From Aquabacterium sp. CECT 9606 (GTDB lineage Bacteria; Pseudomonadota; Gammaproteobacteria; Burkholderiales; Burkholderiaceae_C), in assembly GCF_918741295.1 (NCBI RefSeq), contig NZ_CAKKNB010000001.1:1116001-1180000 (forward strand): a stretch of DNA of 64,000 nt, in the 5' to 3' direction. Position numbers and translations under genes: made by a program. Position 1 is the first letter of the stretch. Every line of letters begins with the position of its first letter. Below the pieces are notes generated by a model. That model worked only from the letters and a program-made list of their open reading frames with translations. It searched no databases and was not told where the DNA came from. This document shows positions 17,863-25,794 of the stretch, in pieces.

Positions 17863-18207
17863 ATGAGGCTGACTTCAAACCCTATGGCAGCGATGGGCAT
17901 GTTTGCCCTGATGGACGGTCTGGGCCGTGCTTTGTTCAAACCCAGTGGCCCGGCGCCCCATCAGCCCGACCCAGGTCCTTTCTACTGGAAAGTGATGTAC
18001 ATCGACGACAACGGCATGTTGCAGCGATCCACCATGCGGGTCATCACCTTGCACACCGACCTGCGGCGCCTGACCGTGTGGTGCGATGCCCTGGGTCGCG
18101 AGTGTGTCCTGAAAATCAGCAAGATCGTGGAGGCCAGCGACCTGCAAAGTGGCCGCAAAGTCAATTTGCACCGTTGGATGGCCAGCCAGAAAACGCAGTG
18201 GACTTGA
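17863..18207 (+). CDS. Uncharacterised 114-residue protein
   Basis: Starts at ATG 17863 with a good ribosome binding site (AGGAGA, 17852-17857). After a short N-terminal segment (MRLTSNPMAAMGMFALMDGLG) comes a beta-rich domain: FYWKVMYIDDNGMLQRSTMRV, LRRLTVWCDALGRECVL, ISKIVEASDLQSGRKVNL. The order of strands and the final IxxIxEAxDLQSGR look like the small beta module seen in WYL-type regulators, but there is no DNA-binding domain. I do not recognise the family. No operon partner is obvious; the next gene starts 140 bases on. Confidence 0.6.
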   Translation: MRLTSNPMAAMGMFALMDGLGRALFKPSGPAPHQPDPGPFYWKVMYIDDNGMLQRSTMRVITLHTDLRRLTVWCDALGRECVLKISKIVEASDLQSGRKVNLHRWMASQKTQWT

Positions 18208-18347
18208 AGCGGCAGCGTCCGAAAAACAACGAATTACCCCCGGTGGCAAGGTGGTTGTGGCCCATTGGCGCACTGTTACTAAGGGTTTACATCTATAACG
18301 CGGCATATTCATGTAGGATTGCTGCATCGCAACAAATGGGGTGAATC

Positions 18348-18629
18348 ATGGCGCAACATAGTCTGAAGTACGACGTCGTACCCGGGTCTGGTCATGACGC
18401 AGAGGCCGACCGCAAGGGCCTGGGCTACGAGAAGCTGGGCGTGATTGCCGGTTTCCTGGTCGGTTTGCCCGTGGGTGTGGGTCTGGTTGAAACACCGTTG
18501 ACCGCCGTGGGCGCCCCCCAGTGGCTGGGCATCGTGGCCACCGTGGCCGTGGTGGCGGTTTTCACCGCGCTGGGTTTGCGTGGTGGGGCCGCCTTGGCCA
18601 AGCGGGCTACGCAGGATGAGCAGTCTTGA
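18348..18629 (+). CDS. Small predicted inner-membrane protein
   Basis: A 93-residue protein (MAQHSLKYDVVPGSGHD) with a polar N-terminus and two Gly/Val-rich membrane helices (LGVIAGFLVGLPVGVGLVE; WLGIVATVAVVAVFTALGL). No conserved family is recognised. The region before it (18270-18345) is AT-richer than the rest and could hold its promoter. Its last 23 bases overlap the end of the methyltransferase gene on the other strand. Confidence 0.55.
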   Translation: MAQHSLKYDVVPGSGHDAEADRKGLGYEKLGVIAGFLVGLPVGVGLVETPLTAVGAPQWLGIVATVAVVAVFTALGLRGGAALAKRATQDEQS

Positions 18630-19830
18630 GAGCAGAGGCTGAGGGCAATCGTCCCTCAGCCTTCAGCAAACCTTCCAGGCAGTGGTCCTGGATTTGGTAG
18701 AAGTTTTTGATGTCCTGAATCTGCACCAAAGTTTCAGCGGCCTTGTCCGGATCGCCTGAAGCTCGCTTGGTCGCCAGGATCATCTTGTTCTTGTTGGTGT
18801 GCTCCAACGAGACAAATTCAAACACCTGGGTGTCGTAGCCACAGGCTTCCAACAGCAAAGCCCGCAGACCATCGGTCAGCATTTCCGCTTCCTGGCCCAG
18901 GTGCACACCGTGTTGCAAGATGGGGCGAAGCGGATGGGGGCTCAGCAATTGCGGCCGGATCTGCTTGTGGCAGCAAGGCGAGCACATGATGATGTCGGCC
19001 CCGGTGCGGATGCCCATGTGGATGGCGTAATCGGTGGCGATGTCGCAGGCGTGCAAGGCGATCATCACATTGACGGTGCCAGCCTGGTAATTGCGCACAT
19101 CGCCATGGTCAAAGCGAAGGCCTTGCAGGCCCAGCTTGCTGGCGGCCTTGTTGCCCAACTCCACCATGTCCTGCTTCAAATCCACGCCCGTCACTTGCGC
19201 ATCCAGCCCCAGGCTGTTTTGCAGGTAATCGTGGATGGCGAAGGTCAGGTAGCCCTTGCCCGAGCCAAAGTCCACCACATGGATGTTCCGGGCCTGGGCC
19301 AGCTGTGACGAGGCCAGCGCGCGACTGAACACCTCGATGAACTTGTTGATCTGCTTCCACTTGCGTGACATGGCCGGGATCAAGGCCTGTTTGGCGTCGG
19401 TCACGCCCAAGGCGGTCAAGAAGGGGCGCTCCAGTGCCAGCAGGCGTTCTTTCTGGCGGTTGTGCTCCTGGCTGGTGGGTTCCGGGTGGTCGGCCTTGCC
19501 AAAGCGCAAGGTGGCCTTGCCCTTTTTGCTGATGGCCAACTGGATTTCCTCGGTCGGGGTCAGCAAATGGGCGTTGCGAAAATCCTGGCCCACCATGCCT
19601 TGCAATGCCGCGAAACCTTCGTCCACGGGCAGGTTCTTGATGATGTCCTTGGTCTGGTGGCGGTGTACAAAAGACAGGCACGCCTGACCCTTGATGACAA
19701 TGGGCCGCACCTGAACGCGGACCAGGTCCATGACCGGGCCAACGTAATTGCCCAGCACCAGTTTGACCAGCGTCTGCTGGTTCAGGTGCTCATGAACCAG
19801 GCTGAAGAATTGTTCGTGCGGGGTGGGCAT
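18607..19830 (-). CDS. SAM-dependent methyltransferase with SPCCHK motif
   Basis: A 407-residue protein starting MPTPHEQFFSLVHE at ATG 19830. Residues 1-150 or so are a poorly conserved N-terminal domain (VRPIVIKGQACLSFVHR, LRFGKADHPEP). The methyltransferase core follows: HVVDFGSGKGYLTFAIHDYL (SAM site), VTGVDLKQDMVELG, ALHACDIATDYAI and the diagnostic IIMCSPCCHKQI. The SPCCHK motif marks the Methyltransf_32 group, whose studied members modify RNA or are uncharacterised. A hairpin (18636-18662) lies inside its last codons. An orphan terminator lies 66 bases upstream of its start. Confidence 0.75.
   Translation of the reverse strand: MPTPHEQFFSLVHEHLNQQTLVKLVLGNYVGPVMDLVRVQVRPIVIKGQACLSFVHRHQTKDIIKNLPVDEGFAALQGMVGQDFRNAHLLTPTEEIQLAISKKGKATLRFGKADHPEPTSQEHNRQKERLLALERPFLTALGVTDAKQALIPAMSRKWKQINKFIEVFSRALASSQLAQARNIHVVDFGSGKGYLTFAIHDYLQNSLGLDAQVTGVDLKQDMVELGNKAASKLGLQGLRFDHGDVRNYQAGTVNVMIALHACDIATDYAIHMGIRTGADIIMCSPCCHKQIRPQLLSPHPLRPILQHGVHLGQEAEMLTDGLRALLLEACGYDTQVFEFVSLEHTNKNKMILATKRASGDPDKAAETLVQIQDIKNFYQIQDHCLEGLLKAEGRLPSASALKTAHPA
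18636..18662 (+). terminator. 10-bp hairpin at convergent gene ends
   Basis: AGGCTGAGGG and CCCTCAGCCT pair perfectly around a 7-base loop, starting 7 bases after the stop of the small membrane-protein gene. It lies within the coding 3' end of the methyltransferase gene on the other strand. There is no T-run, so it could be a bidirectional or Rho-assisted stop. Confidence 0.45.
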
Positions 19831-19895
19831 GCAAGGCGCCTTGGCTGGAATCGGGGGGCAAGCGAGGATTGTCGGCGGCATTGGCCCCAAAGCAA

Positions 19896-19925
19896 AAGCC
19901 CGGCCGTTCAAAAAACGCCGGGCTT
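19896..19925 (-). terminator. Orphan intrinsic terminator on the minus strand
   Basis: Read on the minus strand, AAGCCCGGC pairs with GCCGGGCTT around a 12-base loop, and the stem is followed by TTTTGCTTT. This is a convincing intrinsic terminator, yet no minus-strand protein gene lies upstream within 1.8 kb: the next gene upstream, nnrED, is on the plus strand. It therefore implies a non-coding transcript, or a leader that ends before the methyltransferase gene. Confidence 0.6.
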
Positions 19926-20129
19926 CTGAGTCGATGACCACGATCGGGTCGTCTTACCTGCCGGGGTGGTCCTGGCGGGTCGTGTCCCCCAATGATCAGG
20001 GGAGCCGTCTACCAACGGCGTGATGCTGACAGATCCACCCTGTCAGCTTGCGGTGAAGCAAGCCATGCACCCATGAAGCCACCGTTACCCGGTGTGCCAT
20101 GCGGTTGATGAAAATCCCATCGTTGACCG
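19926..20129 (-). ncRNA. Candidate structured small RNA in a 458-base gene-free gap
   Basis: The gap 19831-20288 holds no credible protein gene. Between 19986 and 20129 there are six short inverted repeats in a row: CCCC/GGGG near 19987-20002, GCCGT/ACGGC near 20004-20019, GCTGACAG/CTGTCAGC (20025-20047), GCTTGC/GCAAGC (20046-20063), CACCG/CGGTG (20080-20094) and a bulged pair at about 20102-20129. The minus-strand terminator at 19896-19925 would end this RNA. A weak minus-strand promoter (TTGCAC 20161-20166, TACACA 20139-20144, 16-bp spacing) would start it near 20132. No known RNA family is recognised. Confidence 0.3.
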
Positions 20130-20288
20130 CCATTGCAGTGTGTACCAAATGCCCCGCTTGGTGCAAGAGGGCCAAGCACTTTGTGTTGCACACCGCGTGC
20201 ATGAGCGTGAAAAGCTGCTCGACTTTTCCCGCCACCAGAACCAGGTAGTGCAGACTCTGATGATCGTTTGGAGAAGGTGGTGCAAAGC

Positions 20289-21800
20289 ATGGAACGAACA
20301 GCGCTTTTGACCGTGGCAGAGATGGTGCAGGCCGAGGGCTTGACGATGCAGGCGGGTGTTTCTGGCCAGGTGCTGATGGAGCGGGCCGGGCGGGCAGTGG
20401 CCGATGCGATCCTGGCCCGGTGGACCACCCGGCCGGTCGTGGTGCTGTGCGGGCCGGGCAACAACGGCGGCGATGGCCTGGTCATCGCCCGGTGTTTGAG
20501 TGAGGCCGGCTGGCCTGTGCTCGTGGCCTTGCTGGGCGAATGGTCGGCTTTCAAAGGCGATGCCTTGATCCAGGCGCGTCATTGGGATCCGGCCTCGTGC
20601 GTGCCGGTGCGTCCCGAGGCGCTTGAGGGTGCTGGGCTGGTGGTCGATGCCCTGTTTGGCTCGGGCTTGAGCCGGCCATTGGGCGGCATGGCGGCGCGCA
20701 CACTGCAGGCGGTGGCGCACGCTGGTCTACCGATGGTGGCCGTGGATGTGCCCAGTGGCGTCTTCGGCGACACCGGCGAAAGCGCCGGTGCCGTGAAGGC
20801 CGCGTTGACCGTGACTTTCTTTCGCAAGAAACCTGCCCATGTCATCCTGCCTGGCCGGGCTTTGTGCGGCGAGGTGGTGGTGGCCGACATTGGCTTGAGG
20901 GCCGACGTGGGCGAGTTCGTCAAGCCCACCACATTTGAGAACACGCCGGACCATTGGCGCCCCGACTGGCCCGCGCTGACGGCCGATCACCACAAGTACC
21001 AGCGCGGTCATGCCCTGGTCTACGGGGGCGGTGTGATGACAGGCGCTTCACGTTTGTCAGCGCGGGCGGCGGCCCGAGTGGGCGCGGGCTTGACCACGGT
21101 GGCCGTGCCTGAATCGGCCTGGGCCGTCTACGCGGCCGCATTGAACAGCATCATGGTCCGCACCCTGGGCGGCGCCGACGCCGTGGAGCAGGCTGCGAGC
21201 TTGCGCCAGGTCCTGGGCGATGCCCGCATCAGTGCGGTGCTACTGGGCCCGGGTGCCGCGGGTGGCTTGGCCAGGGGCGTGCGGCCACTGGTGGAAGCGG
21301 CCTTGGCGAGTGGTCGCCCGGTGGTACTGGACGCCGATGCGCTGTCGGCTTTCGAAAGCGACCCCGACGCCCTGTTCACGCTCATCAAGGCGGCGCGCGG
21401 GCCGGTGGTGTTGACCCCGCATGAAGGGGAGTTTGCGCGCTTGTTTCCCCAGGCCAAGGCCTTGCCCTCGCCTGACAAGCTCAGCCGGGCGCGCTGGGCG
21501 GCACAGCGCTGTGGCGCCGTGGTGGTGCTCAAGGGGGCGGACACGGTGATCGCGGCGCTGGATGGGGTGGCCCTGGTCAACACCAATGCGCCATCAACGC
21601 TGGCCACGGCCGGGTCGGGCGACGTGCTGGCAGGCTTGATCACCGGGCTTCTGGCGCAAGGCATGGGCGCGCTCAACGCGGCCGCTGCCGCCGTGTGGCT
21701 GCATGGCGAGGCGGCGAGGGCGTTTGGCGCCGGGCTCATCGCCGACGATTTGCCCGACCAGTTGCCGGGCGTTTTGCAGCAACTGCTGCGATCGGACTGA
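20289..21800 (+). CDS. nnrD/nnrE: Bifunctional NAD(P)H-hydrate epimerase/dehydratase
   Basis: A 503-residue fusion that repairs damaged (hydrated) NADH and NADPH. Residues about 1-215 are the YjeF-N epimerase (VVVLCGPGNNGGDGLVIARC). The rest is the ADP/ATP-dependent dehydratase of the ribokinase-like fold, with LLGPGAAGGLARG, VLDADALSAF, VVLTPHEGEFARLF and GSGDVLAGLITG. Order and length are typical. ATG 20289 (MERTALLTVAEM) is used; a TTG 21 bases earlier is possible, and a GGAG at 20270-20273 could serve either. It converges on a diguanylate cyclase gene with 8 bases between stops. Confidence 0.93.
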   Translation: MERTALLTVAEMVQAEGLTMQAGVSGQVLMERAGRAVADAILARWTTRPVVVLCGPGNNGGDGLVIARCLSEAGWPVLVALLGEWSAFKGDALIQARHWDPASCVPVRPEALEGAGLVVDALFGSGLSRPLGGMAARTLQAVAHAGLPMVAVDVPSGVFGDTGESAGAVKAALTVTFFRKKPAHVILPGRALCGEVVVADIGLRADVGEFVKPTTFENTPDHWRPDWPALTADHHKYQRGHALVYGGGVMTGASRLSARAAARVGAGLTTVAVPESAWAVYAAALNSIMVRTLGGADAVEQAASLRQVLGDARISAVLLGPGAAGGLARGVRPLVEAALASGRPVVLDADALSAFESDPDALFTLIKAARGPVVLTPHEGEFARLFPQAKALPSPDKLSRARWAAQRCGAVVVLKGADTVIAALDGVALVNTNAPSTLATAGSGDVLAGLITGLLAQGMGALNAAAAAVWLHGEAARAFGAGLIADDLPDQLPGVLQQLLRSD

Positions 21801-21808
21801 ACGCCGTA

Positions 21809-23548
21809 TCAGCCCACGCAGGTGCGGTTTTTGCCCGTTTGCTTGGCCTCGTACAGGGCCACGTCAGCGCGGTCGAGCGCGGCCTCGATGGCCTCGTCGG
21901 TGCGGTACTGCGTGACGCCGGCTGAGAAAGTGATGAACACATTCTTCTCGTCTTGCGTGAAGAACTCGGCACTCAGGGTGCGCTGCAGGCGGGTCAGCAC
22001 CTGCTGGGCTTCGTCCACGGGCGTGTCGGGCAGCAGCACCACGAATTCTTCGCCGCCATAGCGGGCCAGCGAATCGCTGGGGCGCAGGCATTCGCTCACG
22101 CGGCGCGATAAAAACTGCAAGGCGAGGTCACCCGTGTGGTGCCCCATCTGGTCGTTGAGCTTCTTGAAATTGTCGACGTCAAGCAGGCCGATCGCCAGGA
22201 CGCCGCCACTGCGTTGCATGCGCGCACGTTCGGTCTCGAACGACTTGGCCAGGCCGCGCCGGTTGGCGATCTGGGTGAGCGGGTCGGTGGACACTTCGTC
22301 GGACAAGCGGCGGATCTCATCTTCCAGTGAACGCACGCGGTCGGTCAGTTCGGTGGCGCGCTCGTGCTCGGCCTGCATGCGGGTCTGTGCCTGGTTGACC
22401 AGGCCATGCACTTCGCGGCTTTCATCGACCATGTCGCGCACCACGCCGGCCAGGCTTTCCAGCGAATCGGCCTGGCCAATGGTCTCGGCATAGCGCCCCA
22501 GGCTTTGCTGGAAGCGGTCGGTGGTGCTCCCCAGGGCAGCGATCTCTTGCAGCATCTGCTGGATGAACTGCTTGAGCGACTGGCGTGCGGAGTCACGCTC
22601 CTGTTTGAGCTGCTTTTGTCGTTGCCGGGTGCTTTCCAGCAGATCCTGCATGTGCTTGACACCTCGGCTGTGCAGGCCTTCATCCAACTGGAACTGCATG
22701 GCTTGGCATTGGCCCTGCACCCAGGAGTCGTCCTCGGCCAGTTCGACCAGGCTCTCGGTCAGGGTGTGGCACAGGTCGTTGAGTTGCTCGACCAGGTGGT
22801 AGCGGTGTTCGATGATGCGCCGGGCTTGATCGCAGGCCTGGGTGATTTGCTCACGCGTGGCGTCCACGTCAAGCTGAGCCAAACCGGGCTGGCGGGCCTG
22901 GGCCAGGGCGCTTTGCAGCGCGGTTTTGGCTTCAAGGGCTTGGCCCAGACTGTCGGGCAGTGCCGTGACCAAGGCGCCCTGCGTTTGCGACAGGGCGTGT
23001 TCGGCCAGTGCGGGCCAGGCGCCGGTCTGGGCGGGCGCCGCGGCCGTGGCTTGGTTGACGGGGGCCGTCGATGCGGCCAATGGTGGCGCAGGGGGAGACT
23101 CGGGCGCGCCGGCGGCGGCACTGCCATCGGCGGTTTCCATCACTTCGAGCAGGCCATCGTCCACCGTGTCGCTGTCCCAACTGCCCACCAACTGGGTCAG
23201 CCTTTGGTGCAGGCGGTCGGCGGAATTCCTGCTGCCTTCCAGCACGCGCTGCAGGCTGTCTTTCTTGCGGCCTGCGGTCCATTGGCGACCACCGCGCTCG
23301 GCGCCTCGCACGATGCGGCCAATCAGTTGCGACCACCGCTCGCCATCGGCGGCTGGGGTCATGGCCGGGGCCACATCGAGCGGCGCGGGCTCGGTCGCTT
23401 GGGAGCTTGCGCCTTGCTCGGCCTCGTAGGCCTTGCGGAAATTTTCTGGTGTGGGCTCCAGCCTTTTCTCGGCCAGTTGGCGCAGGGCAGCCTTGGCGAG
23501 TTGCGCGGGGGCCTGCTCTGCAGCGCCACTTCCCGATGAACTGCCCAT
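21809..23548 (-). CDS. Diguanylate cyclase with long coiled-coil N-terminus
   Basis: A 579-residue protein. The first 400 or so residues are Ala/Gln-rich and helical, with long heptad-like stretches (TRQRQKQLKQERDSARQSLK) and no membrane segment, so it is likely cytoplasmic. The last 170 hold an intact GGDEF domain: TDPLTQIANRRGL, then LARYGGEEFVVLLPDTP. An I-site RPSD lies five residues before GGEEF, so product inhibition by c-di-GMP is expected. The domain makes cyclic di-GMP from two GTP. It is separated by 17 bases from the next gene upstream, a GGDEF-EAL response regulator, and is probably co-transcribed. Confidence 0.9.
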   Translation of the reverse strand: MGSSSGSGAAEQAPAQLAKAALRQLAEKRLEPTPENFRKAYEAEQGASSQATEPAPLDVAPAMTPAADGERWSQLIGRIVRGAERGGRQWTAGRKKDSLQRVLEGSRNSADRLHQRLTQLVGSWDSDTVDDGLLEVMETADGSAAAGAPESPPAPPLAASTAPVNQATAAAPAQTGAWPALAEHALSQTQGALVTALPDSLGQALEAKTALQSALAQARQPGLAQLDVDATREQITQACDQARRIIEHRYHLVEQLNDLCHTLTESLVELAEDDSWVQGQCQAMQFQLDEGLHSRGVKHMQDLLESTRQRQKQLKQERDSARQSLKQFIQQMLQEIAALGSTTDRFQQSLGRYAETIGQADSLESLAGVVRDMVDESREVHGLVNQAQTRMQAEHERATELTDRVRSLEDEIRRLSDEVSTDPLTQIANRRGLAKSFETERARMQRSGGVLAIGLLDVDNFKKLNDQMGHHTGDLALQFLSRRVSECLRPSDSLARYGGEEFVVLLPDTPVDEAQQVLTRLQRTLSAEFFTQDEKNVFITFSAGVTQYRTDEAIEAALDRADVALYEAKQTGKNRTCVG

Positions 23549-23565
23549 GATCGATTCCTCTGTGA

Positions 23566-25794
23566 CTAGACGGGGGTACTGCTGACGGCCGAACTGCCCA
23601 TCTCACCGGTGAGCAGTGAAACGCGTGGCAGGCTTTGGTCGGCCTCGGTGTTGGTCAGCCACGTGTCCACGTCGGCCGCCGGCATCGGCCGCGCGAAGAG
23701 ATAGCCTTGGCAGATGTGGCAGCCCAGGTTGTAGAGCACCTCCATTTGAGAGGCCTCTTCAACACCTTCGGCAATCACACGCAGGCCCAGGGCACGTGCC
23801 AGCGCGATGATGGCCGAGACCACAGCCGAACTCTGCGGCGTGGTGCCCAGGTCGTGCACGAACGACCGGTCGATTTTCAGTTCACTGATCGGCAGCGTGG
23901 TCAGGTAGGCCAGCGACGAATAGCCGGTGCCGAAGTCATCGATCGAGATCTCGATGCCCATCTGGTTCAGGCGGTGCAGCGAGGGCACCACGCCTTGCAG
24001 GTCTTTCATCAGGCCGGTTTCAGTGATCTCCAGCTCGATGAAATGGGGCGGCACGCCTTCCTGTTCCAGGATGGCCTGGATCTTGTCGACCAGGTCGGGC
24101 AGCTCGAACAGGCGGCTGGGCAGGTTGACCGCGATGGAGGCATCGAAGCCGAACTGCTTTTGCCAGATCTTGGCCTGCCGTGCGGCTTGGGTGATGGCCC
24201 ACAGGCTCATTGCGTTGATCAGGCCTGTGGCCTCGGCCAGCGGGATGAAATCGATGGGGGGGATGATCTTGCCGTCGCGCACCCAGCGCATCAGCGCCTC
24301 GGCGCCGACCATCTTGCTGGTGCGCACGTCGATCTTGGGCTGGTAGTACAGCACCAGTTCGTCGCGCTCCAGGGCCTTGTGCAAGGCGGTGTCCAGGTCA
24401 AGGCGCACGCGGCCCTTGCTGGCCAATTGCAGGTCATAGACCATGGCGTTGTTGCGGCCCTGGCTCTTGGCCAGGTCCATGGCCACGTCGGCGTTGCGCA
24501 GCAGGTCGGCCACCCTCAGGCCATGGGCCGGGAACAGGGCGATGCCGATGCTGGCGGTGATGAAGCATTCCTGGCCAGCAGCCATCATGGGGTCGCGCAG
24601 GGCCTGCAGGATGCAGTTGGCGGTTTCCATGGCTTCGGCTTCGTTGGCGATCTCGGGCAGCAGCACGACGAATTCGTCAGCGCCCAGTCGGCCCACGGCC
24701 TCCAGGGTGCGATGACCGCGCATGCCGGTCATCTCCATGTTGCCTTCCATGACCTGCTCGGAATGGCGCACACACGAGCGCAGGCGGCGCGAGACTTCGA
24801 TCAGAAGTTCGTCGCCGGCGTGGTGGCCCAGGTTCTCGTTGATGATCTTGAAGCGGTCCACGCCAATCTGCAACAGTGCCACGTGGTGGTTCAGGCGCTT
24901 GGCATGCTCGATGGCGCGCTCGCTGCGCCAGAAGATCTGCCGGCGGTTGGGCAGGCCGGTGAGCGTGTCGAAGTTGGCCAGGTGCTTGATCTTGTCCTCG
25001 GCCACGCGCCGGTCGGTCACGTCCTGGACGATGCCGGTGTAGCCGATCAGGGCGGCCACTTCATTGAACTCGGGTTCGGCCTCGATGTGCAGGATGCGCT
25101 GGCGGCCATCGTGCAGGTTGACCTGGATGTCGTTGCACAGCACGGTGCCGTGGTCCAGCACTTCGCGCAGGATGCGCTGGAAGCCTTGGCGCTCTTCGGG
25201 CGCAATCATGCGCAGGATGCGTTTGAGCCCCAGGCGGTCACGGCCGCCCAGACCGAACACGCGCATGCCCTCCATCGAGAAGACAATGTCGGTCACGCCC
25301 TGGCGCCAATCGAAGCTGCCCATGCGGGCCAGATCCTGAGCGCGTGCCAGCGTGGCCTTGCTGCGCTCCAGCTCATGCCGGGTGCGCGAGGCGCGCAGCA
25401 GGTAACGCAGGCGCCCGGCCAGCAGGCTCCACTGCGTGCACTTGATGAAAAAATCGGTGGCGCCCACTTCATAGGCGCGTGTGATCGAGGCCTCGTCGTC
25501 CAGGCCCGTCAGCATCAGCACGGGCACGGATTCGTAGCCGGGCAGGTGCCGCAGTTCCTGGCAGGTGGAAAAACCATCCAGCCCGGGCATGACGGCGTCC
25601 AGCACCACCACGTCGGGCAACCATTCGCTGATGATCTGAAGGGCTTGCTCGCCAGAGCTGGCCTCGGTGATCGAAAAACCACGCTCGCGCAGGGCGATGG
25701 AAGTCAACAGCAGGTTGACTTCGTCGTCATCCACCAGCAGCACTTTGGGCTGCTCGGCGGAATCATCGGTCCCGACGGAGGTGAGCCGATTCAC
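23566..25794 (-). CDS. REC-PAS-GGDEF-EAL response regulator
   Basis: A 742-residue protein. Residues about 15-135 are a receiver (KVLLVDDDEVNLLLTS, DVVVLDAVMPGLDG with the phospho-acceptor Asp); a PAS region follows (GSFDWRQGVTDIVFSMEG, LIGYTGIVQDVTD). A GGDEF-type domain has LPNRRQIFWRSERAI but the active loop reads GRLGADEFVVLL, so the second Gly of GGDEF is Ala and cyclase activity is doubtful. The C-terminal EAL domain looks active (AEALMRWVRDGK, FIELEITETGLM, DDFGTGYSSLAYL, KIDRSFV, EGVEE). It probably hydrolyses c-di-GMP under control of its receiver. Its ATG overlaps the hybrid-kinase stop (ATGA), so the kinase is a likely partner. Confidence 0.9.
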   Translation of the reverse strand: MNRLTSVGTDDSAEQPKVLLVDDDEVNLLLTSIALRERGFSITEASSGEQALQIISEWLPDVVVLDAVMPGLDGFSTCQELRHLPGYESVPVLMLTGLDDEASITRAYEVGATDFFIKCTQWSLLAGRLRYLLRASRTRHELERSKATLARAQDLARMGSFDWRQGVTDIVFSMEGMRVFGLGGRDRLGLKRILRMIAPEERQGFQRILREVLDHGTVLCNDIQVNLHDGRQRILHIEAEPEFNEVAALIGYTGIVQDVTDRRVAEDKIKHLANFDTLTGLPNRRQIFWRSERAIEHAKRLNHHVALLQIGVDRFKIINENLGHHAGDELLIEVSRRLRSCVRHSEQVMEGNMEMTGMRGHRTLEAVGRLGADEFVVLLPEIANEAEAMETANCILQALRDPMMAAGQECFITASIGIALFPAHGLRVADLLRNADVAMDLAKSQGRNNAMVYDLQLASKGRVRLDLDTALHKALERDELVLYYQPKIDVRTSKMVGAEALMRWVRDGKIIPPIDFIPLAEATGLINAMSLWAITQAARQAKIWQKQFGFDASIAVNLPSRLFELPDLVDKIQAILEQEGVPPHFIELEITETGLMKDLQGVVPSLHRLNQMGIEISIDDFGTGYSSLAYLTTLPISELKIDRSFVHDLGTTPQSSAVVSAIIALARALGLRVIAEGVEEASQMEVLYNLGCHICQGYLFARPMPAADVDTWLTNTEADQSLPRVSLLTGEMGSSAVSSTPV

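Noticed and set aside
20040-20066. Partial resemblance to the conserved loop of signal recognition particle RNA
   Set aside because: Only CCCTGTCAG and AAGC-GCC segments look similar; the invariant GGTCCGGAAGGAAGCAGCC core is missing, and the stem is a perfect hairpin rather than the SRP internal loop.
19996-20235. A 79-codon minus-strand frame in the gap upstream of nrdE/nrdD
   Set aside because: No ribosome binding site or recognisable domain, and it runs through the hairpin cluster; a non-coding RNA explains the region better.
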